This document shows, one piece after another, positions 36,817 to 45,964 of a DNA stretch of 64,000 nucleotides; the stretch's first letter is position 1, and each line of letters begins with the position of its first letter. The notes below the pieces were generated by a model. That model was not told the origin of the DNA. It searched no databases and was given only the letters and a program-made list of their open reading frames with translations. The stretch comes from Sediminihaliea albiluteola (GTDB lineage: Bacteria > Pseudomonadota > Gammaproteobacteria > Pseudomonadales > Halieaceae), in the NCBI RefSeq assembly GCF_014077625.1, contig NZ_JACFXU010000015.1, positions 41,001-105,000 of the forward strand. The letters are read 5' to 3'. The position numbers and the translations under genes were made by a program.

Positions 36817-36829
36817 CGCTATAGCGCTA
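36814..36829. repeat. Perfect 16-bp palindrome at the DUF1289 stop
   Basis: The sequence at 36814-36829 (TAGCGCTATAGCGCTA) equals its own reverse complement with no loop, and begins with the stop codon. It separates convergent genes and may act as a weak terminator for either, or be a protein-binding site. Confidence 0.55.
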
Positions 36830-36840
36830 GGGCTTGGCTT

Positions 36841-38094
36841 TTAGTGAACAGAAGCCCTGACGGTCTGTACGACATTGCCCTGTAATTCCAGAATCTCCAA
36901 GTGATAGCCATCCAGCGATAGTCCGGCATTGGCATCGGGGAAGGACTCGAGATACTCGAGAATCAAACCGCTCATCGTTTTAGGGCCGTCAGTGGGCAGT
37001 TCCCAGTCCAGTGTTTTGTTGATCTCACGAATATTGGCGTTGCCGGTAATGATGTAACTGCCGTCGCGCTGTGGGAAAATGGTGTCAGCGGTATCCACGA
37101 GGTTGGAGGTGAACTCACCAACAATCTCTTCGAGAATATCTTCTAGCGCCACCAGGCCCATAATCTCGCCATATTCATCGACCACTACGCCCAAACGCAA
37201 TTTATTCTTCTGGAAGTTCAGCAGTTGCGTGTGCAGAGGAGTGCTCTCGGGAACAAAGTAAGGGCTTTCCATTTCCCGCTCTAGGGCCGCACGGTCTAAG
37301 CCTTGCTTGTCGATGATACGGCTGATATTGCGCATATGCAGTACGCCAACGATTTCGTTGATGTCATCGCGCCATACTGGCAGGCGAGTATGAGAGCTGT
37401 TTTGGATGGTGCGCAGAATTTCTTCGTCTGAGTCGTCCAAGTCAATCCCGTAGACATCGTTGCGCGGCACCATGATGTCATCGACGGTGACTTCTTCTAA
37501 GTCCAAAATGTTTAGCAGCATGCCCCGGTGTCGCGTGGGAATAAGGGCGCCGGCTTCGGTAACGATGGTGCGCAGCTCTTCGCTTGAAACGTGCTCATCG
37601 CCGCCGCTAGTGGGGTCAACCCCCATCAGGCGCAGCAGGCCATTGGTTATGGTGTTTACCAGCCATACCAGCGGATACATCACGCGCATTAGGGGCAGCA
37701 GGATGATACTGGCCGGGAAGGCGACTTTTTCCGGGTGCAGGGCAGCAATGGTCTTGGGAGTGATCTCAGCAAAAATTAGAATGACCATGGTCAGGCCAGC
37801 AGTGGCGATTGCAATACCTGCATCGCCCCACAGCCGAATAGCGATTACCGTGGCAATGGCTGAAGCCAGAATATTGACTAAGTTATTGCCGATCAGGATC
37901 AGGCCAATCAAACGGTCGGGGCGTTGCAGGAGCTTGCTGGCTCTGCGGGCGCCGCGATGTTTGTTTTTCCTGAGGTGTTTCAGCCGGTAGCGGTTAAGGG
38001 ACATCATGCCGGTCTCAGAACTTGAGAAGAAACCGGAAAGCAATATAAGGGCTACGAGAACTGAGCTTAAAAGACCCAGCGGTGCTTCGTTCAA
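36841..38094 (-). CDS. CorC/CNNM-family membrane protein (YfjD-like) with CBS domains
   Basis: A 417-residue member of the HlyC/CorC (CNNM) family linked to magnesium and cobalt transport or resistance. The N-terminal about 190 residues are the DUF21 membrane domain (FFSSSETGMMSLNRYRLKHL, GNNLVNI, FAEITPKTIAA). Two CBS domains follow (about 205-325, starting at DIMVPRNDV), then the CorC_HlyC C-terminal domain (about 340-415). The best start is a TTG at 38094, which restores the family N-terminus; no strong ribosome site is visible. It is followed upstream by the ypjD-like gene, as in pseudomonads. Confidence 0.92.
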   Translation of the reverse strand: MNEAPLGLLSSVLVALILLSGFFSSSETGMMSLNRYRLKHLRKNKHRGARRASKLLQRPDRLIGLILIGNNLVNILASAIATVIAIRLWGDAGIAIATAGLTMVILIFAEITPKTIAALHPEKVAFPASIILLPLMRVMYPLVWLVNTITNGLLRLMGVDPTSGGDEHVSSEELRTIVTEAGALIPTRHRGMLLNILDLEEVTVDDIMVPRNDVYGIDLDDSDEEILRTIQNSSHTRLPVWRDDINEIVGVLHMRNISRIIDKQGLDRAALEREMESPYFVPESTPLHTQLLNFQKNKLRLGVVVDEYGEIMGLVALEDILEEIVGEFTSNLVDTADTIFPQRDGSYIITGNANIREINKTLDWELPTDGPKTMSGLILEYLESFPDANAGLSLDGYHLEILELQGNVVQTVRASVH

Positions 38095-38181
38095 ATCAGG
38101 ATAGAACCTTTGAAGTGCGAGAAGTCGTTATCTTGAAGAAAAATTGCAGGCGGGGCAAGCCCGCATTTCAGTGATTTTCCC

Positions 38182-38982
38182 CTAGTTTAGGATTAGCTCC
38201 AGTACTAGTTTGGAACCGAAAAAGGCCAGCATTAAGGCTAGAAAGCCTGCCAGTGTAAAGCGCACAGCGGTCTGACTGCGCCAGCCGAGCTGGTAGTGTC
38301 CCCACAGCAAGGTAGTAAAAGTAATCCAAGCGACGATGGTGAGCGCTGTTTTGTGGACCAGGTGCTGGGCGAACAGGTCATCTACAAAGATGAAGCCGCT
38401 AGCAATAGCGAGAGTGAGGAGGATGACTCCGGCCCACAGCAGCTCAAAGAGCATAGTTTCCATGAGCTGTAATGGGGGCAGTAGGCGCACAATGCCGCCT
38501 GGATGGCGGTGACGTAACTGGTAGTCTTGAATGGCCACCAGAGCGGCCTGAATCGCGGCGAGACAAAGGACGGCATAGGCCAGCACTGAGCTGCCGATGT
38601 GAGCTAGCAAGCCCGGGCTCTGTGACCCACCTTGAATATGGGTCTGTGGCCCAAAAGTTGACACCAGCACCGCCAGCGCGGACAGCGGAAAAATAATGAG
38701 CAGTAGGTTCTGTAGCGGCCGGCGTAACAGGATGCTGGCCAAACAGAGGATATTAGTAGCCAAGAAGATAAGCGCCGATATTTTATAGAAGCCAAGGTGT
38801 AAGCCAGTCCCTGAGGCTATGCTGTCCCAGGCGACGATGGCATGACAAGCAAGCGCTGCCACACAGAGCGCAATTAAAGGGCGACTGATGTGTTTGCGGC
38901 GCTGCAGCATATTCAGTAATTGCAGCCCGGTTGCCACGAGATAGAGGAGTGCGGCCAGGGTGGCGATAAAAGGAATAGGCAT
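38182..38982 (-). CDS. ypjD: YpjD/CcsA-like cytochrome c assembly-type membrane protein
   Basis: A 266-residue inner-membrane protein with about eight hydrophobic segments and the cytochrome-c-assembly (CcsA/CcmC-like) pattern, including the HIGSSVLAYAVLCLAAIQAALVAIQDYQLR region and WAGVILLTLAIASGF. The short length and position next to ffh match YpjD, whose role is not settled. I start at ATG 38982, where the membrane part begins; the longer frame adds a polar stretch that overlaps the ffh promoter. It diverges from ffh. Confidence 0.88.
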   Translation of the reverse strand: MPIPFIATLAALLYLVATGLQLLNMLQRRKHISRPLIALCVAALACHAIVAWDSIASGTGLHLGFYKISALIFLATNILCLASILLRRPLQNLLLIIFPLSALAVLVSTFGPQTHIQGGSQSPGLLAHIGSSVLAYAVLCLAAIQAALVAIQDYQLRHRHPGGIVRLLPPLQLMETMLFELLWAGVILLTLAIASGFIFVDDLFAQHLVHKTALTIVAWITFTTLLWGHYQLGWRSQTAVRFTLAGFLALMLAFFGSKLVLELILN

Positions 38983-39104
38983 GGGTTTGGGAGATGAGCT
39001 CGGGTGACGTATACTGCGTTCCTTTGTACCGACTTGTCTCTCTGGAATCAATAGCAGAGGGGCAGTCTTAAAGCGCAATGGCCTGTAAGTAAGAGTTATT
39101 CCTC

Positions 39105-40484
39105 ATGTTTGAGAGTCTGTCAGATCGTCTGTCTCATAGCCTGCGCAGCGTCACCGGCAAAGCGCGGCTAACTGAAGACAATATTCAAGATACCCTGCGC
39201 GAAGTGCGTATGGCGCTGCTGGAGGCCGATGTTGCCCTGCCGGTAGTCAAAGACTTTGTCGACGCAGTAAAAGTGCGCGCGCTGGGTCAGGAGGTTATGA
39301 AGAGCCTCAGCCCAGGCCAAGCCTTCCTGAAAATCGTCCAGACCGAGCTCGAATCGGTAATGGGCAGCGCCAACGAAGGTCTCAACCTGTCAGTGCAGCC
39401 GCCAGCGGTGATTCTGATGGCTGGCCTACAGGGTGCAGGTAAGACCACCTCGGTGGCTAAGCTCGCCAAGCTGCTTAAAGAGCGCGATAAAAAGTCAGTG
39501 ACCGTGGTGAGTGCCGACGTCTATCGTCCTGCCGCGATCAAGCAGCTGGAAACATTGGCGGCTGAAGTAGGGGTTGATTTCTTCCCCAGTGATATCGCAC
39601 AAAAGCCAGTAGACATTGCTCGAGCGGCTATCGACCACGCGCGCATCAAGTTCTCCGATGTGGTCATTGTTGACACTGCCGGTCGTCTCGCCATCGATGA
39701 TGCGATGATGAAAGAGATTGCCGAGTTGCACCGTGCGATCAATCCGGTGGAAACGCTGTTTGTGGTTGATGCGATGACCGGTCAGGATGCCGCGACTACA
39801 GCTAAAGCCTTTGGCGAGGCGCTGCCACTGACCGGCGTGATTCTAACCAAAGTGGATGCCGACTCCCGCGGTGGTGCTGCGCTCTCTGTTCGCACCGTAA
39901 CCGGAAAGCCAATCAAGTTCCTAGGTGTGGGTGAAAAGACGACTGCATTAGACCCTTTCCACCCGGATCGATTGGCCTCGCGTATTCTCGGTATGGGCGA
40001 CGTCATGTCGCTGATCGAAGAGGCCGAGCAGAAGGTCGATCGCAAGAAAGCTGAAAAGCTGGCGCGCAAGGTCAAAAAAGGCCAGCGCTTCGATTTGGAA
40101 GATTTTCGCGATCAGTTGCAGCAAATGAACAATATGGGCGGCATTACCAGTCTGTTGGATAAGCTGCCAGGCATGGGCAATATGGCCCAGGTGGCTCAGC
40201 AGAATCTGGATGTGAAGATGTTTGCCCGCATGGAGGCAATGATTAACTCCATGACGCCCCTAGAGCGACGCAAGCCCGAGTTGATCACCGGTGGCCGCAA
40301 GCGCCGTATTACTGCCGGTTCGGGGACCCAAGTACAGGATTTGAATCGACTGTTGAAGCAGCACAAGCAGATGCAGAAGATGATGAAAAAAATGAAAGGC
40401 GGCGGCATGGAAAAAATGATGCGCGGCCTTGGCGGTATGATGCCACCAGGCGGTGGCGGTGGTGGAGGTTTCCCCTTCCGCTAG
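39105..40484 (+). CDS. ffh: Signal recognition particle GTPase Ffh
   Basis: A 459-residue SRP54 homologue that binds 4.5S RNA and signal sequences to guide membrane-protein insertion. The N-domain comes first, then the GTPase with LQGAGKTTSVAKLA, DVYRPAA, VDTAGR and TKVDADSRGG motifs, and a methionine-rich M domain (from about residue 325) ending in a Gly-Gly-rich tail. Length is standard. It is followed by rpsP but with a hairpin and a separate promoter between. Confidence 0.98.
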   Translation: MFESLSDRLSHSLRSVTGKARLTEDNIQDTLREVRMALLEADVALPVVKDFVDAVKVRALGQEVMKSLSPGQAFLKIVQTELESVMGSANEGLNLSVQPPAVILMAGLQGAGKTTSVAKLAKLLKERDKKSVTVVSADVYRPAAIKQLETLAAEVGVDFFPSDIAQKPVDIARAAIDHARIKFSDVVIVDTAGRLAIDDAMMKEIAELHRAINPVETLFVVDAMTGQDAATTAKAFGEALPLTGVILTKVDADSRGGAALSVRTVTGKPIKFLGVGEKTTALDPFHPDRLASRILGMGDVMSLIEEAEQKVDRKKAEKLARKVKKGQRFDLEDFRDQLQQMNNMGGITSLLDKLPGMGNMAQVAQQNLDVKMFARMEAMINSMTPLERRKPELITGGRKRRITAGSGTQVQDLNRLLKQHKQMQKMMKKMKGGGMEKMMRGLGGMMPPGGGGGGGFPFR

Positions 40485-40525
40485 AAGATTTAGTGTTGGG
40501 CGCTGTGAGCGCCCGGTAAGAGTGA

Positions 40526-40567
40526 GGAAAAAGCGGTCTTTGGGCTTTCCATAAGGCGGCTTTTTCC
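40526..40567 (+). terminator. Terminator between ffh and rpsP
   Basis: GGAAAAAGC (40526-40534) pairs with GCTTTTTCC (40559-40567) around a 24-base loop with some internal pairing; the right arm itself supplies TTTTT. An earlier 7-bp GC hairpin (40498-40504 with 40508-40514) may assist. Confidence 0.6.
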
Positions 40568-40574
40568 GTATGAT
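40546..40574 (+). promoter_or_regulatory. Candidate sigma-70 promoter for the rpsP operon
   Basis: TTTCCA (40546-40551) and TATGAT (40569-40574) are separated by 17 bases, matching the -35 and -10 elements at four and five of six positions. It lies about 90 bases upstream of the rpsP start, just after the ffh hairpins. Confidence 0.5.
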
Positions 40575-40667
40575 ACGCCACCTTTCCGGCCCCTGTGTCG
40601 GTATTTGTCGTGGATTGCTTGCTATTTTGCAGCGGTTTCCCACTATTTTTTTAGGAATTTACGGAAT

Positions 40668-40913
40668 ATGGTAACAATTCGTTTGTCACGTAGCGGCGCC
40701 AAGAAACGCCCTTTCTACCACCTGACAGTGACTGATAGCCGCAAACCACGCGACGGTCGCTTCATTGAGCGAGTGGGCTTCTTTAACCCTGTTGCTCGTG
40801 GTCAAGAAGAGCGTCTGCGTATCGACACTGACCGTATTGAGTACTGGCAAGGTCAAGGCGCGCAGCTGTCTGAGCGCGTTGCTAAGCTGTTGAAGGCTGC
40901 TGCTGCCGTTTAA
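40668..40913 (+). CDS. rpsP: 30S ribosomal protein S16
   Basis: An 81-residue S16: [19 protein letters not shown] start, then [19 protein letters not shown] and [16 protein letters not shown], all diagnostic. The ATG at 40668 follows an AGGA site. It is the first gene of the rpsP-rimM-trmD-rplS operon, with rimM starting 14 bases after its stop. Confidence 0.99.
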   Translation: MVTIRLSRSGAKKRPFYHLTVTDSRKPRDGRFIERVGFFNPVARGQEERLRIDTDRIEYWQGQGAQLSERVAKLLKAAAAV

Positions 40914-40927
40914 GCTGGTACGGCCTG

Positions 40928-41479
40928 ATGGGTGAACAAGCCGCTAAAGAGCTCCTGACAATTGGTAAGTTTACCGCTTGTTATGGCCTTAAAGGCTGGC
41001 TCAAGGTTCATTCTTACACCGATCCCGAGGAAAACTTCCTCGACTATGGTGGTTGGTTAGTGCAGCGTCGAGGCAAGCTCGAGCCGATTGAGATAGATGC
41101 CGGCAAGCGCCATGGCAAAGGCTTGGTGGTTCACATAAAAGGTGTGGATGACCGTACAGCGGCTGAGGCTTACGAAAAGCTTGAGGTGGCAGTGCCGGCG
41201 GATAGCCTGCCAGAGCTGGAAGAAGGTGACTTCTACTGGCGCCAGCTGGAAGGCTTGGAAGTGTGGTGCCGGGTTGAGGGTGAGGCTGTAGAGCGGGTGC
41301 TGCTCGGTACGGTCGACTACCTGATCGAAACCGGCGCCAATGACGTGCTAGTGGTTAAGGCCAGTGAGCACAGTATTGATGAGCGGGAGCGGTTGATCCC
41401 ATATCTACCTGGTGACGTAGTGACTCATGTAGATATAGAAGCCGCCAGAATAGAGGTAGACTGGTTCATTGACGACTAG
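40928..41479 (+). CDS. rimM: 16S rRNA processing / ribosome maturation factor RimM
   Basis: A 183-residue RimM, which binds S19 and helps mature the 30S head. The N-terminal RimM barrel is marked by [21 protein letters not shown], and a C-terminal PRC-barrel by [13 protein letters not shown] and [27 protein letters not shown]. It sits in its usual place between rpsP and trmD. Confidence 0.98.
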   Translation: MGEQAAKELLTIGKFTACYGLKGWLKVHSYTDPEENFLDYGGWLVQRRGKLEPIEIDAGKRHGKGLVVHIKGVDDRTAAEAYEKLEVAVPADSLPELEEGDFYWRQLEGLEVWCRVEGEAVERVLLGTVDYLIETGANDVLVVKASEHSIDERERLIPYLPGDVVTHVDIEAARIEVDWFIDD

Positions 41480-41517
41480 TCTTTGAACTGGTTAGCGGGC
41501 ACGCAGAGGCGGGCATC

Positions 41518-42276
41518 ATGCAGATTGCAGTAGTGAGCCTGTTTCCAGAAATGTTTGACGCAGTCACTGCCTATGGCGTGACGGGGCGAGCGGTTAAGCT
41601 GGGGCTGGTGAGAGTATCGCACAGTAACCCGCGAGACTTCACTGTTGATAAGCATCGCACGGTGGATGACCGGCCCTACGGCGGCGGCCCGGGCATGTTG
41701 ATGAAGATTGATCCGCTGCGGCAGGCTATCGCTGCAGCGAAAGAGCAAGTCAGAGCTCAGGCTCGGGTGGTATACCTATCGCCCCAGGGGCAGCGTTTTG
41801 ATCACCGCAAGGCGGTGGAGATGGCGCAGGAGGAAGCTCTGATTTTGGTCGCCGGTCGCTATGAGGGTGTGGATGAGCGCCTGATAGAGACCGAGGTGGA
41901 TGAGGAGCTCTCCATCGGTGACTATGTGCTCAGTGGCGGTGAGTTAGCCGCTATGGTGGTCATCGATGCGGTGACTCGCCAATTGCCCGGAGTGTTGGGT
42001 CACGGGGCCTCGGCAGAGGAAGATTCCTATGTCAACGGCCTTTTAGATTGCCCACACTACACTCGGCCAGAGGCCTTTGCTGGACGTGTGGTGCCGGATG
42101 TATTGCTCAGTGGTGATCACGAAAAGATTCGCCGCTGGCGCTTGAAGCAGGCACTGGGCAGGACCTATGAGCGGCGCCCAGATTTGTTGCAAGGCCGGGT
42201 GATGACGCCCGAGGAACAAGAATTACTGGCCGACTACCTCAGTGAGAAAGCAGCCACTGAAACAGGCGGCCACTAG
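41518..42276 (+). CDS. trmD: tRNA (guanine-37-N1)-methyltransferase
   Basis: A 252-residue TrmD that methylates G37 next to the anticodon and so prevents frameshifting. The trefoil-knot SAM site is seen in [26 protein letters not shown] and [21 protein letters not shown]; the C-terminal helical domain has [22 protein letters not shown]. The ATG at 41518 begins [13 protein letters not shown], the usual start. It is the third gene of the rpsP operon. Confidence 0.99.
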   Translation: MQIAVVSLFPEMFDAVTAYGVTGRAVKLGLVRVSHSNPRDFTVDKHRTVDDRPYGGGPGMLMKIDPLRQAIAAAKEQVRAQARVVYLSPQGQRFDHRKAVEMAQEEALILVAGRYEGVDERLIETEVDEELSIGDYVLSGGELAAMVVIDAVTRQLPGVLGHGASAEEDSYVNGLLDCPHYTRPEAFAGRVVPDVLLSGDHEKIRRWRLKQALGRTYERRPDLLQGRVMTPEEQELLADYLSEKAATETGGH

Positions 42277-42335
42277 TACAAACTTTGATTATCGCTAGCT
42301 GTGAAGCTACGAAACTGAAACGACAGGAGCGCACC

Positions 42336-42692
42336 ATGAGCACCAACAAAATTATTGCTCAGCTTGAAGCTGAACAGATGCAAAAAGAACTGCCTGAATT
42401 TGGCCCCGGTGATACCGTGGTAGTTCAGGTTAAAGTGAAGGAAGGTACCCGCGAGCGTCTGCAGGCATACGAAGGAGTGGTTATCGCTAAGCGTAACCGC
42501 GGCCTGAATTCAGCTTTCACTGTGCGCAAAATCTCACACGGTGTGGGTGTTGAGCGTACTTTCCAGTCTTACAGCCAGCAGGTCGACAGCATCACTGTGA
42601 AGCGTCGCGGTGATGTGCGTCAGGCTAAGCTCTACTACTTGCGTGATCGCAGTGGTCGTGCAGCTCGTATCAAGGAAAAGCTGGGCAAATAA
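42336..42692 (+). CDS. rplS: 50S ribosomal protein L19
   Basis: A 118-residue L19 with [30 protein letters not shown], a central HGVGVERTF and a C-terminal [26 protein letters not shown]. The ATG at 42336 has CAGGAG at good spacing; the longer frame starting at 42285 is not supported. It is the last gene of the rpsP operon, followed by an intrinsic terminator. Confidence 0.99.
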   Translation: MSTNKIIAQLEAEQMQKELPEFGPGDTVVVQVKVKEGTRERLQAYEGVVIAKRNRGLNSAFTVRKISHGVGVERTFQSYSQQVDSITVKRRGDVRQAKLYYLRDRSGRAARIKEKLGK

Positions 42693-42711
42693 GCCAGTCT
42701 GTCTGAATACT

Positions 42712-42738
42712 AAAAGCGGCTTTTTAGCCGCTTTTTTC
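42712..42738 (+). terminator. Intrinsic terminator of the rpsP-rplS operon
   Basis: AAAAGCGGCT (42712-42721) pairs with AGCCGCTTTT (42726-42735) around a TTTT loop, running into TTTTTTCG. A textbook Rho-independent terminator 20 bases after rplS. Confidence 0.93.
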
Positions 42739-42828
42739 GTTGATAAGCTTTTTATCTCTGAGCCGCGCCACGCTGTCAGTGGCTCTGCTGGAGTTCTACC
42801 TTGGTGCTGGGCGTGCTAAAATCTTCCG

Positions 42829-43737
42829 GTGCCAAAACCTGCCCTTCCAGATCATCCCGAAATCGAACGCTATATCGACGCTATGTGGATCGAGAAGGGC
42901 CTCAGTGACAACACTTTGAGCTCATATACTCGCGATCTGCGGCAGTTTAATCAGTGGCTTATCAATGAGCGTGGCGTCAGCATATTGGCAGCGGAGCGCG
43001 CCGATTTAGAGCGTTACCTAGGTGCTCGCTTGCAGCAGGGGCAGTCACCCCGGTCTAGCGCACGTTTCCTGTCATGCGTGCGTGGCTTTTATCGCTTTTT
43101 ATTGCGTGAGGGTCGCCTGCAGCTTGATCCTACCCTTGATATTGATAGCCCCAAAATTGGGCGGCCTCTACCTAAGTCACTGTCAGAGGCTGATGTCGAG
43201 CGACTGCTGGAGGCGCCTGACCTGGAAAGCCCACTGGAGTACCGTGACCGCACTATGCTCGAATTGCTCTATGCCTGTGGTTTGCGGGTCAGCGAGTTGA
43301 CTAGCTTGCAACTGGTTCAGGTCAGCATCAACCAGGGGGTGGTGAGGGTGTTTGGTAAGGGCAGCAAAGAGCGCTTGGTGCCGATGGGAGAGGAGGCCCA
43401 AGCATGGTTGCAAAGCTATATGCGCGGTGCCCGGGTAGACTTGCTAAAAGGTGTGCCGAGTGAAACCTTGTTCCCCAGTAAGCGGGGCACTACTATGACT
43501 CGCCAGGCCTTCTGGTATCGTATTAAACTGTACGCCCAGCGGGCTGGTATTAGCAAAGCACTGTCGCCCCATACCTTGCGTCATGCCTTTGCCACCCATT
43601 TGTTAAATCACGGTGCTGATTTACGCGTGGTGCAGATGCTTTTAGGTCACAGCGATCTCACCACGACCCAAATTTATACTCACGTGGCTAAAGCTCGGAT
43701 GCAGGAGTTACACGCCAAGCACCACCCTCGGGGTTGA
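42829..43737 (+). CDS. xerD: Site-specific tyrosine recombinase XerD
   Basis: A 302-residue tyrosine recombinase that, with XerC, resolves chromosome dimers at dif. The N-terminal SAM-like DNA-binding domain runs to about residue 110. Catalytic residues are R153 (GLRVSEL), a Lys near 177-180, H248 and R251 (SPHTLRHAFATH), H274 (LLGHSDL) and Y283 (TQIYTH). Length, and position just ahead of dsbC and near hom-thrC, match chromosomal XerD rather than a phage integrase. GTG start. Confidence 0.96.
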   Translation: MPKPALPDHPEIERYIDAMWIEKGLSDNTLSSYTRDLRQFNQWLINERGVSILAAERADLERYLGARLQQGQSPRSSARFLSCVRGFYRFLLREGRLQLDPTLDIDSPKIGRPLPKSLSEADVERLLEAPDLESPLEYRDRTMLELLYACGLRVSELTSLQLVQVSINQGVVRVFGKGSKERLVPMGEEAQAWLQSYMRGARVDLLKGVPSETLFPSKRGTTMTRQAFWYRIKLYAQRAGISKALSPHTLRHAFATHLLNHGADLRVVQMLLGHSDLTTTQIYTHVAKARMQELHAKHHPRG

Positions 43738-43820
43738 GGAACTAAAAGCAGTGCAGGAGCTCCAACCCTGCGTAATTCACAGATTGATCCGGGCTCGGCT
43801 CCGGAAACAGAGGACATACA

Positions 43821-44570
43821 ATGACGAATCGATTTATGGCTTTACTTTTGTCGCTAGCAACGGCTTTGTTTGTTGGAGCTGTTAGTGCCGGAGAGCCAGT
43901 CGAGAAGGCTGCAGTGGATAAGCTGCGGGCTACCATGGAGGTGCCGGGTACTGGCATGGTGATCGATACGGTGTCCCAGAGTGAAATGCCTGGCATGTAT
44001 GAAGTGCAGTTTAAAAATGGCCCGCTGGTGTATGCCACCAAAGGGGGCGACTTCTTTGTGGTCGGTGACTTGTTTACAGTGGGCCCCAAAGGCTATGTTA
44101 ATTTAGCAGATATGCGCCGTGCTGAGCAGCGCCTTGAGCGCCTTGCCGATGTCAAAAGCAGCGATATGATTGTGTTCCCAGCACAGGGTAAAGCAAGGTC
44201 TCACATTACGGTGTTTACCGATGTCAGCTGTTTTTACTGTCAGAAGTTGCACAAAGAAGTACCCGAGTTGAATAAACGCGGTGTGGAAGTACGCTACCTA
44301 GCCTACCCCCGCGCCGGTATTGGCAGTCCGGTCTATCGTCAGATGGCCAGTGCTTGGTGTGCCGATGACCGCCAAGCTACTTTGACCAAACAGAAGAATC
44401 GTCAATCTGTTCCTGACAACGTCTGTGCCGGCAACCCGGTGGCAAGTCAGTATCACTTAGCGCAAGAGCTGGGTGTGAATGGCACCCCTGCTATCGTGAC
44501 GGAGTCTGGAAAGATGATACCGGGCTACCAGTCGGCGGATGAATTAATGCTGTCTTTGGGGCTAGAATAA
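43821..44570 (+). CDS. dsbC: Periplasmic disulfide isomerase DsbC
   Basis: A 249-residue DsbC-type thiol-disulfide isomerase. The signal peptide ends near VSA at residue 23, followed by the N-terminal dimerisation domain and a thioredoxin-fold domain with the active-site Cys137-Phe-Tyr-Cys140. The usual DsbC site is CGYC, so Phe replaces Gly; a later cis-Pro loop (NGTPAIV) is present. A second Cys pair (WCADD and NVCAGNP) corresponds to the structural disulfide of DsbC. It follows xerD as in Pseudomonas. Confidence 0.95.
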   Translation: MTNRFMALLLSLATALFVGAVSAGEPVEKAAVDKLRATMEVPGTGMVIDTVSQSEMPGMYEVQFKNGPLVYATKGGDFFVVGDLFTVGPKGYVNLADMRRAEQRLERLADVKSSDMIVFPAQGKARSHITVFTDVSCFYCQKLHKEVPELNKRGVEVRYLAYPRAGIGSPVYRQMASAWCADDRQATLTKQKNRQSVPDNVCAGNPVASQYHLAQELGVNGTPAIVTESGKMIPGYQSADELMLSLGLE

Positions 44571-44721
44571 AGTCCTAGAGATAGCTTTTACGGGTAGTGG
44601 GATAGTGTGAAGAGCGATTTGCAAACACTGCGTTGACAGCTTCTACTCTACTCCAGTACTGTTCCCCACCTTTTTTGATAGTCTGGCCTTAATTAGGGCC
44701 GACCAAACGGACTCATACGAC

Positions 44722-45912
44722 GTGGATAAGCAATTCCAGCGCATTCAGCGCCTGCCTCCCTATGTTTTTAATATCATTGGTGATTTGAAGCAAAAAGCTC
44801 GCGCGGCGGGTGAAGACGTCATCGACTTCGGGATGGGCAACCCAGACCAGCCCACGCCTAGCCATATCGTCGATAAAATGATTGAAACTGCTAGGCGCAG
44901 TGATACTCACCGCTATTCTCAGTCCAAAGGTATTCCGCGCTTACGTAAAGCCATTTGCGACTGGTATCAGCGACGCTACGATGTCACCTTAGATCCCGAA
45001 ACAGAGGCCATTGTTACACTGGGTTCAAAGGAGGGTTTGGCGCACTTAGCTTTGGCCACGACCGGCCCCGGGGACGCTATTCTGGTTCCCAATCCATCCT
45101 ATCCTATCCACCCCTATGGTTTTGTCATCTCGGGCGCTGATATCCGCCACGTGCCTATGGCGGATAGCGGCGAGCAGTTTTTTGAAGAGCTCGAAAATGC
45201 TATTCGCAATAGCTGGCCGCGGCCCAAGATGTTGGTGTTGAACTTTCCCTCGAACCCCACCGCGCAATGCGTCGAACTAGAGTTCTTCGAGAAGATAATT
45301 GCGGTGGCGCGGGAGCACTCGATCTGGGTTATACAGGATCTGGCCTACGCCGACCTCTGCTTTGATGGCTATCAGGCGCCTTCTATCTTGCAGGTGGAAG
45401 GGGCTCGCGATATCGCGGTCGAGTTCTTTAGTATGTCAAAGAGCTACAATATGCCCGGTTGGCGTGTTGGTTTTTGCTGTGGCAACAGTGAGCTGGTGGG
45501 CGCTCTGGCACGCATGAAGTCCTACTTAGATTACGGCATGTTCACGCCGGTACAGGTGGCCGCTATTGCAGCACTAGAGGGTGACCAGAGCTGCGTGGCT
45601 GAAATTAACGCTATGTACAAGTCGCGCCGCGATGTTTTATGCGCCGGATTGAACGCTTCTGGCTGGCCAGTTGAGCCGCCCAAAGCTACCATGTTCGTTT
45701 GGGCGCAGTTGCCATCGTTTTACAGAGAAATGGGTTCTATAGAGTTCAGCAAAAAGCTGTTGAAAGAGGCTCATGTGGCCGTGTCACCAGGTGTTGGTTT
45801 TGGTGAATATGGTGAGGGCTATGTGCGCTTTGGCCTGATTGAAAACGAACATCGCACACGCCAAGCGATTCGCAATATCCGCCGTATGTTCAAACAGGAC
45901 GGTGCCATTTAA
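44722..45912 (+). CDS. alaC: Alanine transaminase AlaC-like PLP aminotransferase
   Basis: A 396-residue class I aminotransferase. Pyridoxal-phosphate motifs include [45 protein letters not shown] and the Schiff-base Lys in [15 protein letters not shown], with a C-terminal Arg in [12 protein letters not shown]. This combination is typical of AlaC, which makes alanine from pyruvate and glutamate. GTG start. It lies directly before hom and thrC, 52 bases from hom, suggesting an amino-acid biosynthesis unit. Confidence 0.92.
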   Translation: MDKQFQRIQRLPPYVFNIIGDLKQKARAAGEDVIDFGMGNPDQPTPSHIVDKMIETARRSDTHRYSQSKGIPRLRKAICDWYQRRYDVTLDPETEAIVTLGSKEGLAHLALATTGPGDAILVPNPSYPIHPYGFVISGADIRHVPMADSGEQFFEELENAIRNSWPRPKMLVLNFPSNPTAQCVELEFFEKIIAVAREHSIWVIQDLAYADLCFDGYQAPSILQVEGARDIAVEFFSMSKSYNMPGWRVGFCCGNSELVGALARMKSYLDYGMFTPVQVAAIAALEGDQSCVAEINAMYKSRRDVLCAGLNASGWPVEPPKATMFVWAQLPSFYREMGSIEFSKKLLKEAHVAVSPGVGFGEYGEGYVRFGLIENEHRTRQAIRNIRRMFKQDGAI

Positions 45913-45964
45913 GAGCAGGCGCCGAGTCATTTTCACTCTAGCTTGATACAAGAGAAGGTGTAGA

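Noticed and set aside
42829..43737. Phage or integron integrase
   Set aside because: Length, full Xer residue set and the xerD-dsbC neighbourhood mark it as the housekeeping recombinase.
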